The notes below the pieces were generated by a model. The model was given only the letters and a program-made list of their open reading frames with translations, did no database searches and was not told the DNA's origin. The position numbers and the translations under genes are program-made. From Actinomadura syzygii (GTDB lineage Bacteria > Actinomycetota > Actinomycetes > Streptosporangiales > Streptosporangiaceae), in assembly GCF_008085905.1 (NCBI RefSeq), contig NZ_VSFF01000005.1, positions 434,001 through 498,000 of the forward strand: 64,000 nt of DNA, read 5' to 3'. Positions 35,179 to 43,684 of the stretch are shown one piece after another (position 1 is the stretch's first letter; the number at the start of each line of letters is the position of its first letter).

Positions 35179-35259
35179 CCCGGGTGGGACGCGGGTGTCA
35201 GCGGTCGATCATCGGGCATCGTCCCGGTGCGGGGCAGCCGAGGGGGTTCGGGAGGGACG

Positions 35260-36997
35260 ATGGCGACCGTCGCCGACCAGTTCATCCAGGTGTTGCGGCA
35301 GGCGGGCGTCCGGCGCGTCTACGGGGTCGTGGGCGACAGCCTCAACCCGATCGTGGACGCCGTCCGCCGGACCGGCGGCATCGACTGGGTGCACGTCCGC
35401 AACGAGGAGGCGGGCGCGTTCGCGGCGGCGGCCGAGGCGCAGACCACCGGGCGGCTCGCCGTCTGCGCCGGGAGCTGCGGCCCCGGGAACACGCACCTCA
35501 TCCAGGGCCTCTACGACGCGCACCGGTCGGGCGCGCCGGTGCTGGCGCTGGCGTCGCAGATCCCGAGCACGCAGATCGGCAGCGGCTATTTCCAGGAGAC
35601 GCATCCCGAACGCCTTTTCGTCGATTGCAGCCATTATTGCGAGGCGATCAGCACCCCGGCGCAGATGCCGCGCATTCTGCGGACCGCGATCCAGCACGCG
35701 GTGGGGCTCGGCGGCGTCGCCGTCCTGACGCTGCCCGGCGACACGGCCAGCCAGGACACCGTGGCGCCTACCGGGGAGCATGACTTCCTGATCCGGAAGG
35801 GGATCGTGCGGCCGCCGTCCGACCAGGTGGAGCAGCTCGCCGGGGCGCTGAACCGGGCGCGCAAGGTGATGCTGTTCTGCGGTTCCGGTGTCCAGGGCGC
35901 GCATTCCGCGGTGATGGAACTCGCGCACAAACTGCTGTCGCCGGTAGGGCACGCGCTGCGCGGCAAAGAATGGATCCAGTACGACAACCCGTACGACGTC
36001 GGCATGAGCGGACTGCTCGGCTACGGCGCCTGCTACGAGGCCATGCAGGCGGCCGACCTGGTTCTGCTCCTAGGCACGGATTTCCCGTACGACCAGTTCC
36101 TGCCGGGCAAGAACACCATTCAGGTCGATGACGACCCGTCGAGGCTGGGCCGTCGCACGCCGCTGGACCTGGCCGTGCACGGCGACATCGGCGAAACACT
36201 GCGGCTGGTGCTCGACAAGGTCCAGCAGAAACAGGACCAGTCCTACCTGGACGAGATGCTGCACCGGCACGCCCGCGCGTTGGAGAACGTCGTCTCCGCC
36301 TACACGCGGGACATTGAGAAGCACATCCCCATCCACCCCGAATACGTCGCGAGCGTCCTGGACGACCTCGCCGCCGACGACGCGATATTCACCGTCGACA
36401 CCGGAATGTGCAACGTCTGGATCGCCCGCTACATCACGCCGAACGGACGCCGCCGCGTGATGGGCTCGTTCGTCCACGGCTCAATGGCGAACGCCCTCCC
36501 GCACGCGATCGGCGCCCAGTACGGCGCGCCGGGCCGCCAGGTCATCTCCGTCTCCGGCGACGGCGGCCTCGGCATGCTGCTCGGCGAACTCCTCACGGTG
36601 AAACTGCACCGCGTCCCCGTGAAGATCATCGTCTTCAACAACGCTTCGCTCGGCATGGTGAAACTGGAAATGCTCGTGGACGGGTTCCCGTCCTACGAGA
36701 CCGACCACGAGGCGGTCGACTTCGCCGCGATCGCCCAGGCGATGGGGATCGAGTCGTCCCGCGTGGAGAACCCGTCCGACGTGCGCTCGGTGATGGAACG
36801 TGCCCTGTCCGCCCGCCCCCGGCCCCTACCTGCTGGACGTCGTGACCGACCCGAACGCCCTCTCAATGCCCCCGCACATCACCCCGCAACAGGTACGAGG
36901 CTTCGCTCTGGCGGCAGGCAAAACCGTTCTGACCGGCGGCGTGGGGAAAATGCTGGACCTGGCCCGGAGTAACCTCCGAAACATCCCCCGCCCCTAA
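35260..36997 (+). pseudogene. poxB: Pyruvate dehydrogenase (quinone)/pyruvate-oxidase-type TPP enzyme with a 3' frameshift
   Basis: TPP- and FAD-dependent decarboxylase (pyruvate to acetate, electrons to quinone). The first 520 or so codons are normal: VADQFIQVLRQAGVRRVYGV, catalytic Glu in HVRNEEAGAFAAAAEAQ, QTTGRLAVCAGSCGPGNTHL, TPP motif VSGDGGLGMLLGEL with FNNASLGMVK. Just after VMERALSA the frame slips: the expected C-terminus PGPYLLDVVTDPNALSMPPH, then GKTVLTGGVGKMLDLAR, lies in the +1 frame and ends at 36997, while the original frame runs on as Arg/Pro-rich nonsense to 36972. Removing one C in the run 36816-36820 restores the gene. Either a sequencing error in a C-tract or a real recent mutation. 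ATG at 35260 follows GGGAGGG. Confidence 0.88.
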
Positions 36998-37004
36998 GCC
37001 GCTT

Positions 37005-38018
37005 TCAAATTGCGGAACGCTTCTTGTAGGCGAGCCCGGCGAGGGTCTCCCAGATCAGGCGGTGGGCGTTGTTGACGGTCAGGTCCGCGTGGTCGTAGGG
37101 CGGGCAGACCTCGGTGACGTCCATGGCCACCACGTTTGTCCGCAACGCGACCTGGCGGACGGCCCGGAGCAGGTCGACCGGCGCGAGCCCGCCGGGTTCG
37201 GGCGTCCCGGTGCCCGGCGCGAAACCGGGATCGAGCACGTCGATGTCGATCGACAGGTAGATCCCGTCGGTGCCGTCGCTCGCCTCGGCGATGACGTCGT
37301 CCATCACGTCCTGGATCCCGCGCTCCCAGATCTCCTGCATCGGGTGATGCCGCATGCCCTGCCCGCGCATCCATTCCTGCACGTCGGGCGGGGGCCAGTA
37401 GCCGCGCAGCCCCACCTGGACGAAGTCCCGCCCCGCGATCGCCCCGGACTCGATCAGCCGCCGCATCGGCGTCCCGTGGCTCGCGAGGTTGCCGCGCAGG
37501 ATGTCCGCCGTGTCGGCGTGCGCGTCGAAATGGACCATTCCGATCCTGCCGTGGCCGTGGTGGTCGGCGACGGCCATCCCGCTCGGCCACGTCACCGAGT
37601 GGTCGCCGCCGATCACCACGGGGACGATTCCGCGGCCGGCGACGTCCAGCACCCGCTGGTGGATCGCCTTCCGGGACGGCTCCCACATGCCCGGCGAGAC
37701 GATCGCGTCGCCGTAGTCGACCACCCACAGGTGGTCGAAGATCTCGATTTCCAGGTCGAGGTGGTAGCTGCCCGCGTCGTAGGCGTTCGCGCGCAGCGCC
37801 CGCGGCCCGAACCTGGCGCCGGGACGGTTCGTGGTGTTGTCGTCCCACGGCGCCCCGATCACGGCGACGTCGGGCGCCCACTCGTCCAACTGCGCGGGCT
37901 CGGTCAGATGCGGGCGCAACCCGAACGTGGGCACCCCCATGTACGAGGACGAATCGAGTTGGGCCTGCATCCCGGACGGCAGCACAGGACGGCCCGTGCC
38001 AGGCGCTTCATCTGTCAT
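37005..38018 (-). CDS. speB: Agmatinase/ureohydrolase (SpeB family)
   Basis: Hydrolyses agmatine or a related guanidino compound (guanidinobutyrate is possible) to urea and an amine. 337 aa. Dinuclear Mn motifs: VIGGDHSVTWPS, MVHFDAHADTAD, YLSIDIDVLDPGFAPGTGTP, with PEPGGL completing the arginase signature. Full length. ATG at 38018; an open frame further upstream to 38552 overlaps the divergent ArsR-type gene and is not coding. Divergent regulator starts 55 bases away. Confidence 0.92.
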   Translation of the reverse strand: MTDEAPGTGRPVLPSGMQAQLDSSSYMGVPTFGLRPHLTEPAQLDEWAPDVAVIGAPWDDNTTNRPGARFGPRALRANAYDAGSYHLDLEIEIFDHLWVVDYGDAIVSPGMWEPSRKAIHQRVLDVAGRGIVPVVIGGDHSVTWPSGMAVADHHGHGRIGMVHFDAHADTADILRGNLASHGTPMRRLIESGAIAGRDFVQVGLRGYWPPPDVQEWMRGQGMRHHPMQEIWERGIQDVMDDVIAEASDGTDGIYLSIDIDVLDPGFAPGTGTPEPGGLAPVDLLRAVRQVALRTNVVAMDVTEVCPPYDHADLTVNNAHRLIWETLAGLAYKKRSAI

Positions 38019-38073
38019 GCCGACAGTCCACGGCGGAGGCGGCGCGCTGTCGATGAAGGTAGCGTGCGGCTTA

Positions 38074-39045
38074 ATGATCAGCTTCGTGCTCGGCGTGGAG
38101 GACCTCGCCGACGCCCGGTTCGCCGTCTCGCCGCTGCAGGAGGCCGTCCTCAGCCTGCGAGTCCTGCGTGACCCCGGCCTGTCGGCGCTGCATCTGCCGT
38201 GGCGCCGCTCGGTGCTCGGCCAACTCGGCGCGCTCGACACGACCCTGCTGATGTCCTTGATCGGACGACGCCTCGCCCTGCCCGACTTCCTGACACCGCC
38301 GCCGACCGCGTTCGCCCCGGCGTTCGAGGACGAGTTGGCCGCCGTCCGCCGCGTCCGCCCCGAGGTGATGCGCCGCGACATGGTCGCCGCACACGCGCCG
38401 GGCCCGCTGCCCGGCCCGCTGCGCGCGGCCGCCGGTGACGACGCGGCCGTGCTCCGCCTCGGCGACGAGATCCGCGCGGCCCTGCGCCGGTACTGGCGGC
38501 TGGCCGTCGAACCGGTCTGGCCGCGGATGCGGCTGGTCATGGAGGCGGACATGACCTACCGCGCCCGCCGCCTCGCCCTGGGCGGCGCACGCCTGCTCTT
38601 CGCCGACATGCATCCCGATCTGCGCTGGCGGGACGGAGTGCTCACGATCGACAAGACGATCGCCGAGCACCGCGTCGCGGCCTCCGGCCGGGGCCTGCTC
38701 CTGATCCCGTCGGTCTTCGCGCACCGCCCCGCGCCACCGGTCAGCCCAGACGAGCCACCCCTGCTCGCCTACCCTTGCCGCGCGCTGGCGACTTTGTGGA
38801 CCCCGCCGCCCGCCCCCGTCCCGACGGCCCTCGCCGCCCTGATCGGCGCCCCCAAAGCCAACCTGCTCCGCCTCCTGGACGAACCACTGGCAACAGTCGA
38901 ACTAGCCCACCACCTGAGAGTGACGCCAAGCGCCGTATCCCAACACCTGCGCGTCCTGCACAACACGGGCCTGGTGACCCGCACCCGCCAAGGCCGCCGG
39001 GTCCTCTACCACCGCACCTCCCTCGGCGATCAGTTGGCGGGTTGA
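38074..39045 (+). CDS. ArsR-like regulator with DUF5937 domain
   Basis: 323 aa. The large N-terminal part (ISFVLGVEDLADARFAVSPL, LRVLRDPGLSALHLPWRR, MTYRARRLALGGARLLFADM) is the DUF5937 domain. The C-terminus holds an ArsR winged helix (LATVELAHHLRVTPSAVSQH, LRVLHNTGLVTRTRQGRRVL). No metal-binding Cys motif, so it is probably not a metal sensor. ATG at 38074; TAGCGT eight bases upstream may be a -10 of a leaderless message. Divergent from the agmatinase-family gene, which it may regulate. Confidence 0.87.
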   Translation: MISFVLGVEDLADARFAVSPLQEAVLSLRVLRDPGLSALHLPWRRSVLGQLGALDTTLLMSLIGRRLALPDFLTPPPTAFAPAFEDELAAVRRVRPEVMRRDMVAAHAPGPLPGPLRAAAGDDAAVLRLGDEIRAALRRYWRLAVEPVWPRMRLVMEADMTYRARRLALGGARLLFADMHPDLRWRDGVLTIDKTIAEHRVAASGRGLLLIPSVFAHRPAPPVSPDEPPLLAYPCRALATLWTPPPAPVPTALAALIGAPKANLLRLLDEPLATVELAHHLRVTPSAVSQHLRVLHNTGLVTRTRQGRRVLYHRTSLGDQLAG

Positions 39046-39067
39046 CGGAATGGCAGCCCTTCGCCGG

Positions 39068-39658
39068 TCAGTCGAAGGGGCGGGCCATTTCGGTGAGGGT
39101 TTCTTCGGCCAGTTCGGTCAGGGGGCGGAGAGGGCGCTCTTCTATGCCGGTCGAGGCGGCTATGCGGAGGGCCGTCATGAAGGCGCCGGCCATGACGCGG
39201 GAGCGGACGTCGCCTGGTGGGAGGTTCGAGCGGGCGGCGATGAGGTCGGCCAGGTGGCGCTCGAATTCGGCGTACTGGCGGAGCAGGCGGGCCAGGACGG
39301 AGGGGTGCTCGCGGGCCAGCCGGGCCTGCGCCGCCCATTGCGGGTCGGGTTCTTCCGGCCGTTCTTGCAATGCGCTCACTGCGGCGCGGAGAGCCGTCCA
39401 GGAGGATTCGCAGGCGGGGCGTGACTCGAAAGCCGCGAGCAGGGCGGACATTCGGCGTTCCGCGCCGTAGAGAAGCGCTTCCTCTTTGCCGCCGAAATAG
39501 TTGGAGAACGTCCGGCGGGAGACGCCCGCGGCGTCGGCGATCGCCTCGACGGTGACGTCGTCCAGGCCGTGCTCGGCGGTGAGGCGCATCGCGGCGGCGT
39601 GCAGGGCGCGGCGCGTGGCCTCCTTCTTGCGTTCGCGCAGACCTCCGGGCACCGCCAT
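39068..39658 (-). CDS. TetR family regulator, divergent from the SCO6745-type gene
   Basis: 196 aa. Helix-turn-helix: RRALHAAAMRLTAEHGLDDV, AIADAAGVSRRTFSNYFGGK. The C-terminal part (RPLTELAEETLTEMARPFD end) fits the TetR subgroup regulating small efflux or detoxification genes. ATG at 39658. A near-palindrome at 39735-39749 in the 109-base intergenic space is its likely operator. Confidence 0.92.
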   Translation of the reverse strand: MAVPGGLRERKKEATRRALHAAAMRLTAEHGLDDVTVEAIADAAGVSRRTFSNYFGGKEEALLYGAERRMSALLAAFESRPACESSWTALRAAVSALQERPEEPDPQWAAQARLAREHPSVLARLLRQYAEFERHLADLIAARSNLPPGDVRSRVMAGAFMTALRIAASTGIEERPLRPLTELAEETLTEMARPFD

Positions 39659-39734
39659 GATCGCCCAGCCTACTGCGAGGGCCTCGGCAGGGGACCCGGC
39701 GGGACCGTCGCGCCTCCGGTCACGGCACGCTAGT

Positions 39735-39749
39735 CTTGTCACTGTCAAG
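39735..39749. promoter_or_regulatory. Candidate TetR operator
   Basis: CTTGTCACTGTCAAG: outer CTTG/CAAG perfect, inner TTGTCA-C-TGTCAA nearly perfect. On the minus strand TTGACA also looks like a -35 box. It lies 19 bases before the SCO6745-type start, between divergent genes. Confidence 0.55.
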
Positions 39750-39767
39750 ATTGGAAGGAGCCCGGTC

Positions 39768-40667
39768 ATGGTGGACGATCCCGCGCTGGCGCGGCGGATG
39801 TGGCATCAGCTCGAACCCGTGCACGCTCTGTTCTGGTACTCGCCCGACGTGTTCGCCGAGGCGGAGGCCCTCGGGTACGAGGTGGACACCCGCTGGCCGA
39901 GCTATTTCGCCTGGCGCGCCGCGCCGCTCGGGGCCGCCGGGTCCGCGCTGGTCACGGCCGCTTTCTACAGTTTCAGCCCGCGGATGGTCGCCGAGCACGT
40001 CCCCGCCGTCTGGACGGTCGCCGCGCCGGAACGGGTCCTGGAGGCCCGCGTCCGCGCCGTCGACCGGATGTACCGGACGCTCCTCGGCGACGGCATCGCC
40101 GACCCCGCCCTCGCGGAGGCCGCCGACCTGGCGCGCGCCGCCGCCGCGGCCGCGAGCATCGCCGGACGTCCGCTCGCCGCCGCGAACGCCGACCTGACCT
40201 GGCCGGACGCGCCGCACCTCGTCCTCTGGCACGCGATCGGCATCCTGCGCGAGCAGCGCGGGGACGGGCACGTCGCCGCGCTCCTCGCCCACGGACTCGA
40301 CCCGGCCGAGGCGCTCGTGTCGTTCGCCGCGATCGGCGCCGCGTCCGTGGAGACCTTCGCGAGCCGCGGCTGGACGGACGCCGAATGGTCCGCCGCCCGC
40401 GACCGGCTCGCGTCGCGCGGGCTCGTCCGAGCCGATGGGACCGCGACCGATCGCGGACGCGAGCTGCGCGAATCCGTCGAGCGGAGCACCGACGACCTCG
40501 CCTACGAGCCGTGGCGGGCACTCGGCCCGGCGAAGACCGCTCGGCTGGCGGAGCTCATGATGCCGATCCTGGTCAAGGTTCTGGAGACCGGGCTGCTCCC
40601 CGCGCAGAGCACCCTCGGAATCGGGAAAGTGCAGGCACCGCCCCGGGATCAAGGGGGTTCGGACTGA
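39768..40667 (+). CDS. SCO6745-family protein
   Basis: 299 aa. MVDDPALARRMWHQLEPVHA, then FWYSPDVFAEAEALGYEVDT and FAWRAAPLGAAGSALVTAAF, are the signature of the SCO6745 family of actinobacteria; the C-terminal third looks winged-helix-like (ASRGLVRADGTATDRGRELR). Function not established. ATG at 39768 follows GGAAGGAG. Divergent from, and probably repressed by, the adjacent TetR protein. Confidence 0.88.
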   Translation: MVDDPALARRMWHQLEPVHALFWYSPDVFAEAEALGYEVDTRWPSYFAWRAAPLGAAGSALVTAAFYSFSPRMVAEHVPAVWTVAAPERVLEARVRAVDRMYRTLLGDGIADPALAEAADLARAAAAAASIAGRPLAAANADLTWPDAPHLVLWHAIGILREQRGDGHVAALLAHGLDPAEALVSFAAIGAASVETFASRGWTDAEWSAARDRLASRGLVRADGTATDRGRELRESVERSTDDLAYEPWRALGPAKTARLAELMMPILVKVLETGLLPAQSTLGIGKVQAPPRDQGGSD

Positions 40668-40776
40668 TCGCCCGCAGCGCCTTCAACCTGGCCGAGGGCG
40701 CGATGACCGCCGCTCGACCGGCCAGGCGCGAACCCGGACCGTGAGGCGGCACGGTCGCCTCTGGTAATGCCGCGCC

Positions 40777-41136
40777 TTAGTCGGAGCGGTGCCGGAGGTA
40801 TGCCTCGATCTCCGCGTCGTAGGCCTTCAGGAGGCCGTCCCGCTCGATCTCCTCGGCGGCGGCGCGGAGCTCCTGGCAGTCCACGCTCGGGGAGCCGGAC
40901 GTCCCGTCGCCCATGACGACCGAGGCGGCCGGTTTCGCGAGGATCAGCGCGGCGAGGTCGCGCTGACGACGCACGAGGTGGTGGTTGCGGCGTTGCTCCC
41001 GGAGCAGCTCGTCCTGGAGGTCGATGCTGCCACCGGGGCGCCTGGCCTCCCAGAACGACCCCAGCATGAGGCACGCCGGACCGACGAGGACGGCGGCGAC
41101 TAAGAGGCTGACGGCCCAGTGCACGGCAGTGCTCAA
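40777..41136 (-). CDS. Hypothetical small membrane-anchored protein
   Basis: 119 aa from TTG at 41136 (115 aa from GTG at 41124). One N-terminal transmembrane helix (HWAVSLLVAAVLVGPACLML), then a charged helical cytoplasmic part (IDLQDELLREQRRNHHLVRR) and a C-terminal acidic helix. The start overlaps the stop of the preceding small frame (TTGA), which supports both. No recognisable family and no good ribosome-binding site, so confidence is moderate. Confidence 0.5.
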   Translation of the reverse strand: MSTAVHWAVSLLVAAVLVGPACLMLGSFWEARRPGGSIDLQDELLREQRRNHHLVRRQRDLAALILAKPAASVVMGDGTSGSPSVDCQELRAAAEEIERDGLLKAYDAEIEAYLRHRSD

Positions 41137-41402
41137 GGCGTGGTCCGGTAGTCGGCGTGCTTGTGACCGCGCGGCTTTCCGCTGGTGCTGGGTTCCATTG
41201 GTGGTCTCCGGCGCTTGGGGACGGATACAGAGTTGATCAGCGCGCTGACGTCCCCGTAGTACTGCCGACAGCCGTGCCCATAGGGCTCAAGGAACGCGGT
41301 GGACCCGCCCGGATGGGACGGGTGCCGTAGCCGCGGCGGCGTGAACAGGCGGGACTGGAACACGGTTCCGGCGGGACGTCCAGTGCCCTTCTCGATGATC
41401 AT
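41133..41402 (-). CDS. Hypothetical small protein, uncertain
   Basis: 89 aa: MIIEKGTGRPAGTVFQSRLF, then a Pro/His/Arg-rich middle and YGHGCRQYYGDVSALINSVS, ending in a basic tail. No clear ribosome-binding site and no family. Its stop overlaps the TTG of the next frame, as in coupled genes. It may be a remnant; codon bias is weaker than in the neighbours. Confidence 0.3.
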   Translation of the reverse strand: MIIEKGTGRPAGTVFQSRLFTPPRLRHPSHPGGSTAFLEPYGHGCRQYYGDVSALINSVSVPKRRRPPMEPSTSGKPRGHKHADYRTTP

Positions 41403-41570
41403 CCTGGCGAGAGTGTAACTCGAAGATCATCCCGGCGCGGGCGTAGTCGGTGTTCGCGCAGTTCCAGCCCTTCCCGGGGCGGGGGCCGGGCGGCCGCCGC
41501 CGCTGCCCGCGTTCGTGCTGGCGGCGATGGCGACGGCCGTCCTGGCGGAAGCGACGAGCGGGCGCGGGCT

Positions 41571-42005
41571 CTAACCGGTGACCACGTATTCGACGATGTC
41601 CTCGAAACGCACGATCTCCCCGCGGGCGCCCCAATTGCCTTCGGGGACCTCGTTTATGTGCACCCAGGCGCTGGTGGCCTCGGCGAAACGTCCCGGATCG
41701 TCGTCGGAGTCCGCGAGCACCTTGGTGACGCGCTGCACGATGTCGCGGCGCTTTTCGTCGTCCATCGAACCGGCGGGCACTCCGACCCGCACCACGTATT
41801 TCGGCTTCTCGTCGGCGGGCAACTGCTTTCCGCCGACGAACCAGGCGTCCACCTCATTCACCACGAGCCATGAAATCGCCCTGGCGGCCTCGGTGTCCGG
41901 AGCACCCTCGGCGACCATCACCTCCGAGACCAGCCGTCCCCCGATCTCCTCACGGCGGGCCTGGTCGAGCGAGCCCTTGCGAACGAACAGCTCCACGAAC
42001 GGCAC
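41571..42005 (-). CDS. Tautomerase family protein
   Basis: 144 aa. Starts (M)PFVELFVRKGSLDQARREE; the Pro after the initiator is the catalytic base of 4-oxalocrotonate-tautomerase-fold enzymes. VGGKQLPADEKPKYVVRVGV and SAWVHINEVPEGNWGARGEI complete a two-domain (fused dimer) tautomerase. Substrate unknown. GTG at 42005 follows AGAGGA. Divergent from an HxlR regulator across a 9-base inverted repeat. Confidence 0.85.
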   Translation of the reverse strand: MPFVELFVRKGSLDQARREEIGGRLVSEVMVAEGAPDTEAARAISWLVVNEVDAWFVGGKQLPADEKPKYVVRVGVPAGSMDDEKRRDIVQRVTKVLADSDDDPGRFAEATSAWVHINEVPEGNWGARGEIVRFEDIVEYVVTG

Positions 42006-42019
42006 GAGTCAGTCCTCTC

Positions 42020-42062
42020 ATTGAACTCTCCCCTCCCTGGAACGTACAACAGTGAGTTCAAT
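42020..42062. promoter_or_regulatory. 9-bp inverted repeat between tautomerase and HxlR genes
   Basis: ATTGAACTC (42020-42028) and GAGTTCAAT (42054-42062) are perfect complements 25 bases apart, spanning the shared promoter region. The likely binding site of the HxlR regulator for both genes. Confidence 0.6.
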
Positions 42063-42086
42063 CAATCAACCCACTACACTGGAGGC

Positions 42087-42596
42087 ATGCAACGGACCAG
42101 CTTCGCCGAGATGCACTGCTCGATCGGGCAGACCCTGGAGCGCGTCGGCGAGTGGTGGACGCCGCTGATCGTCCGGGACCTCTACCTCGGCCTGCGCCGG
42201 TTCGACGACATCGCGGAGAACCTCGGCATCTCCCGCAACCTGCTCACCCGCCGCCTGGAAACCCTGGTCGCGGACGGAATCGTGGAGCGCCGGGCCTACC
42301 AGGAACGGCCGCCGCGCCACGAGTACCACCTCACCGAAGCGGGCCGCGAACTCGTGCCGGTATTGATGGCGGTGATGGCCTGGGGCGACAAATGGGCGAC
42401 GCCGGCAGGCGGCCCGCCGGCGCGCCTGCTGCACCGCGACTGCGGTGCCGAATTCACGCCGCAGGTCGCCTGCTCATCATGCGGGAAACCGGTGACCGCC
42501 GACACCGTAAAGGTGCTGCCGGGCCCGGGCGCCGCTATCGGACTCGGGACGAAAGTGCTGGTCCGCCGCGGCCTCGCCGCGCTCAGGAAGAAGTAA
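42087..42596 (+). CDS. HxlR family transcriptional regulator
   Basis: 169 aa. HxlR winged helix: CSIGQTLERVGEWWTPLIVR, LGLRRFDDIAENLGISRNLL, RRLETLVADGIVERRAYQER. The C-terminal extension holds HRDCGAEFTPQVACSSCGKP, three Cys that could form part of a zinc knuckle or redox switch. ATG at 42087 follows GGAGG. Probably represses the divergent tautomerase gene in response to an electrophile or aldehyde, as HxlR proteins often do (inference). Confidence 0.92.
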   Translation: MQRTSFAEMHCSIGQTLERVGEWWTPLIVRDLYLGLRRFDDIAENLGISRNLLTRRLETLVADGIVERRAYQERPPRHEYHLTEAGRELVPVLMAVMAWGDKWATPAGGPPARLLHRDCGAEFTPQVACSSCGKPVTADTVKVLPGPGAAIGLGTKVLVRRGLAALRKK

Positions 42597-42745
42597 CCGC
42601 CCGACCCTCGTCCCCGTCCAATACGGCGGTCGCGGCGTGACCACCGCGACCAACCCGGAAACGGACCGCCTCGGCCGGTCGGTCGGGTCCGGGAAAGAAC
42701 TGGCCGCCATTGGTTTCGTTCACATCGCCGGGGTCGCTCCGGCCC

Positions 42746-43267
42746 TCAGCGGGCGGCGAGGAGGAGGGCCGCCATGCTCGTGCCACTGACGATCTTCCCG
42801 GCCTCGACCAGGCCGGGTATTTCCGCGAGCGGCACCCATTCGATGCGCTCGGACTCCCAGTCGTCGGCGGGCGCGCCTATCCGGGTCGCGCCGTCCGCCC
42901 AGAAGATGTGATGCCGCGAATCACTGATGCCGGGCGTGGGATGGACGACGGTGAACGGCCGCATCGCCCACGGCCGCCAACCCGTCTCCTCTTCCACTTC
43001 CCGAGCGGCGGCCTCAGCCGGAGTCTCGCCCTCCTCAACGCCACCGATCGGGATCTCATAACCCCAGGCGTCGGTGATGAACCGATGCCGCCATTCCAAC
43101 AGCACCCGCCGTTCCGCATCGACGACGACCGCGCCCGCACTGGCACCCCGCGCCCGGATCACCCGATGCTGCAACCGCCGCCCCCGGCTGATCTCCACCT
43201 CCGCCAGCCGAACCTCCACCCAAGGATCACTGAAGATCGACTCCTCGGAATGAACCTTCCAGCGCAT
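42746..43267 (-). CDS. Nudix hydrolase
   Basis: 173 aa. The Nudix box GGVEEGETPAEAAAREVEEE plus TGW is complete (G-x5-E-x7-R-E-V-x-E-E-x-G). N-terminal WVEVRLAEVEISRGRRLQHR and central RHRFITDAWGYEIPIGG match ADP-ribose/nucleoside-diphosphate-linked hydrolases. Substrate not determined. ATG at 43267. Stands alone. Confidence 0.93.
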   Translation of the reverse strand: MRWKVHSEESIFSDPWVEVRLAEVEISRGRRLQHRVIRARGASAGAVVVDAERRVLLEWRHRFITDAWGYEIPIGGVEEGETPAEAAAREVEEETGWRPWAMRPFTVVHPTPGISDSRHHIFWADGATRIGAPADDWESERIEWVPLAEIPGLVEAGKIVSGTSMAALLLAAR

Positions 43268-43459
43268 GATCGATCCCCTCCGCTCCTCGCGGCACTCTGC
43301 CGCATGACCCGCTCTCCGCAGGTCTCTACCATCGCTGACGGTCGCGAGGCGGGCGCGGCGCTCAGTCGCCGCTACGAAACTCGCCCTCGTCCGGCCAGGT
43401 TCTGGACGTCTTGCAGTGTGGGCGGGCGCGGGTCGTCCCGGAACGGCGGACGGAGGCGG

Positions 43460-43684
43460 TCAGCGGTCTTGGGCGGGGAGGGTTAGGCGGAAGCGGGCGC
43501 CTTTGCCCAAGGTCGTTTCTAGTTCTATGTCGCCGCCGTGGGCGCGGGCGAGGGAGCGGGCTATGGCCAGGCCGAGACCCGCGTTGGCTCCGGCGGAGCG
43601 GTCTCGGGAGCGGTCGGCCCGGTAGAAGCGGTCGAATACGCGGGTTGCTTGTTCCGCGCCGATTCCCGGGCCCTCGGGGCTCAC
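43460..43684 (-). pseudogene. C-terminal remnant of a sensor histidine kinase
   Basis: 74 codons: 'EGPGIGAEQATRVFDRFYRA', then GLGLAIARSLARAHGGDIEL and GARFRLTLPAQ. These are the F and G2 boxes of a HATPase domain. The N, G1, dimerisation and sensor parts are missing. The fragment starts exactly where the upstream coiled-coil gene stops (GTGA overlap), which marks a deletion or insertion breakpoint. It may still be translated by coupling but cannot be a kinase. Confidence 0.8.
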
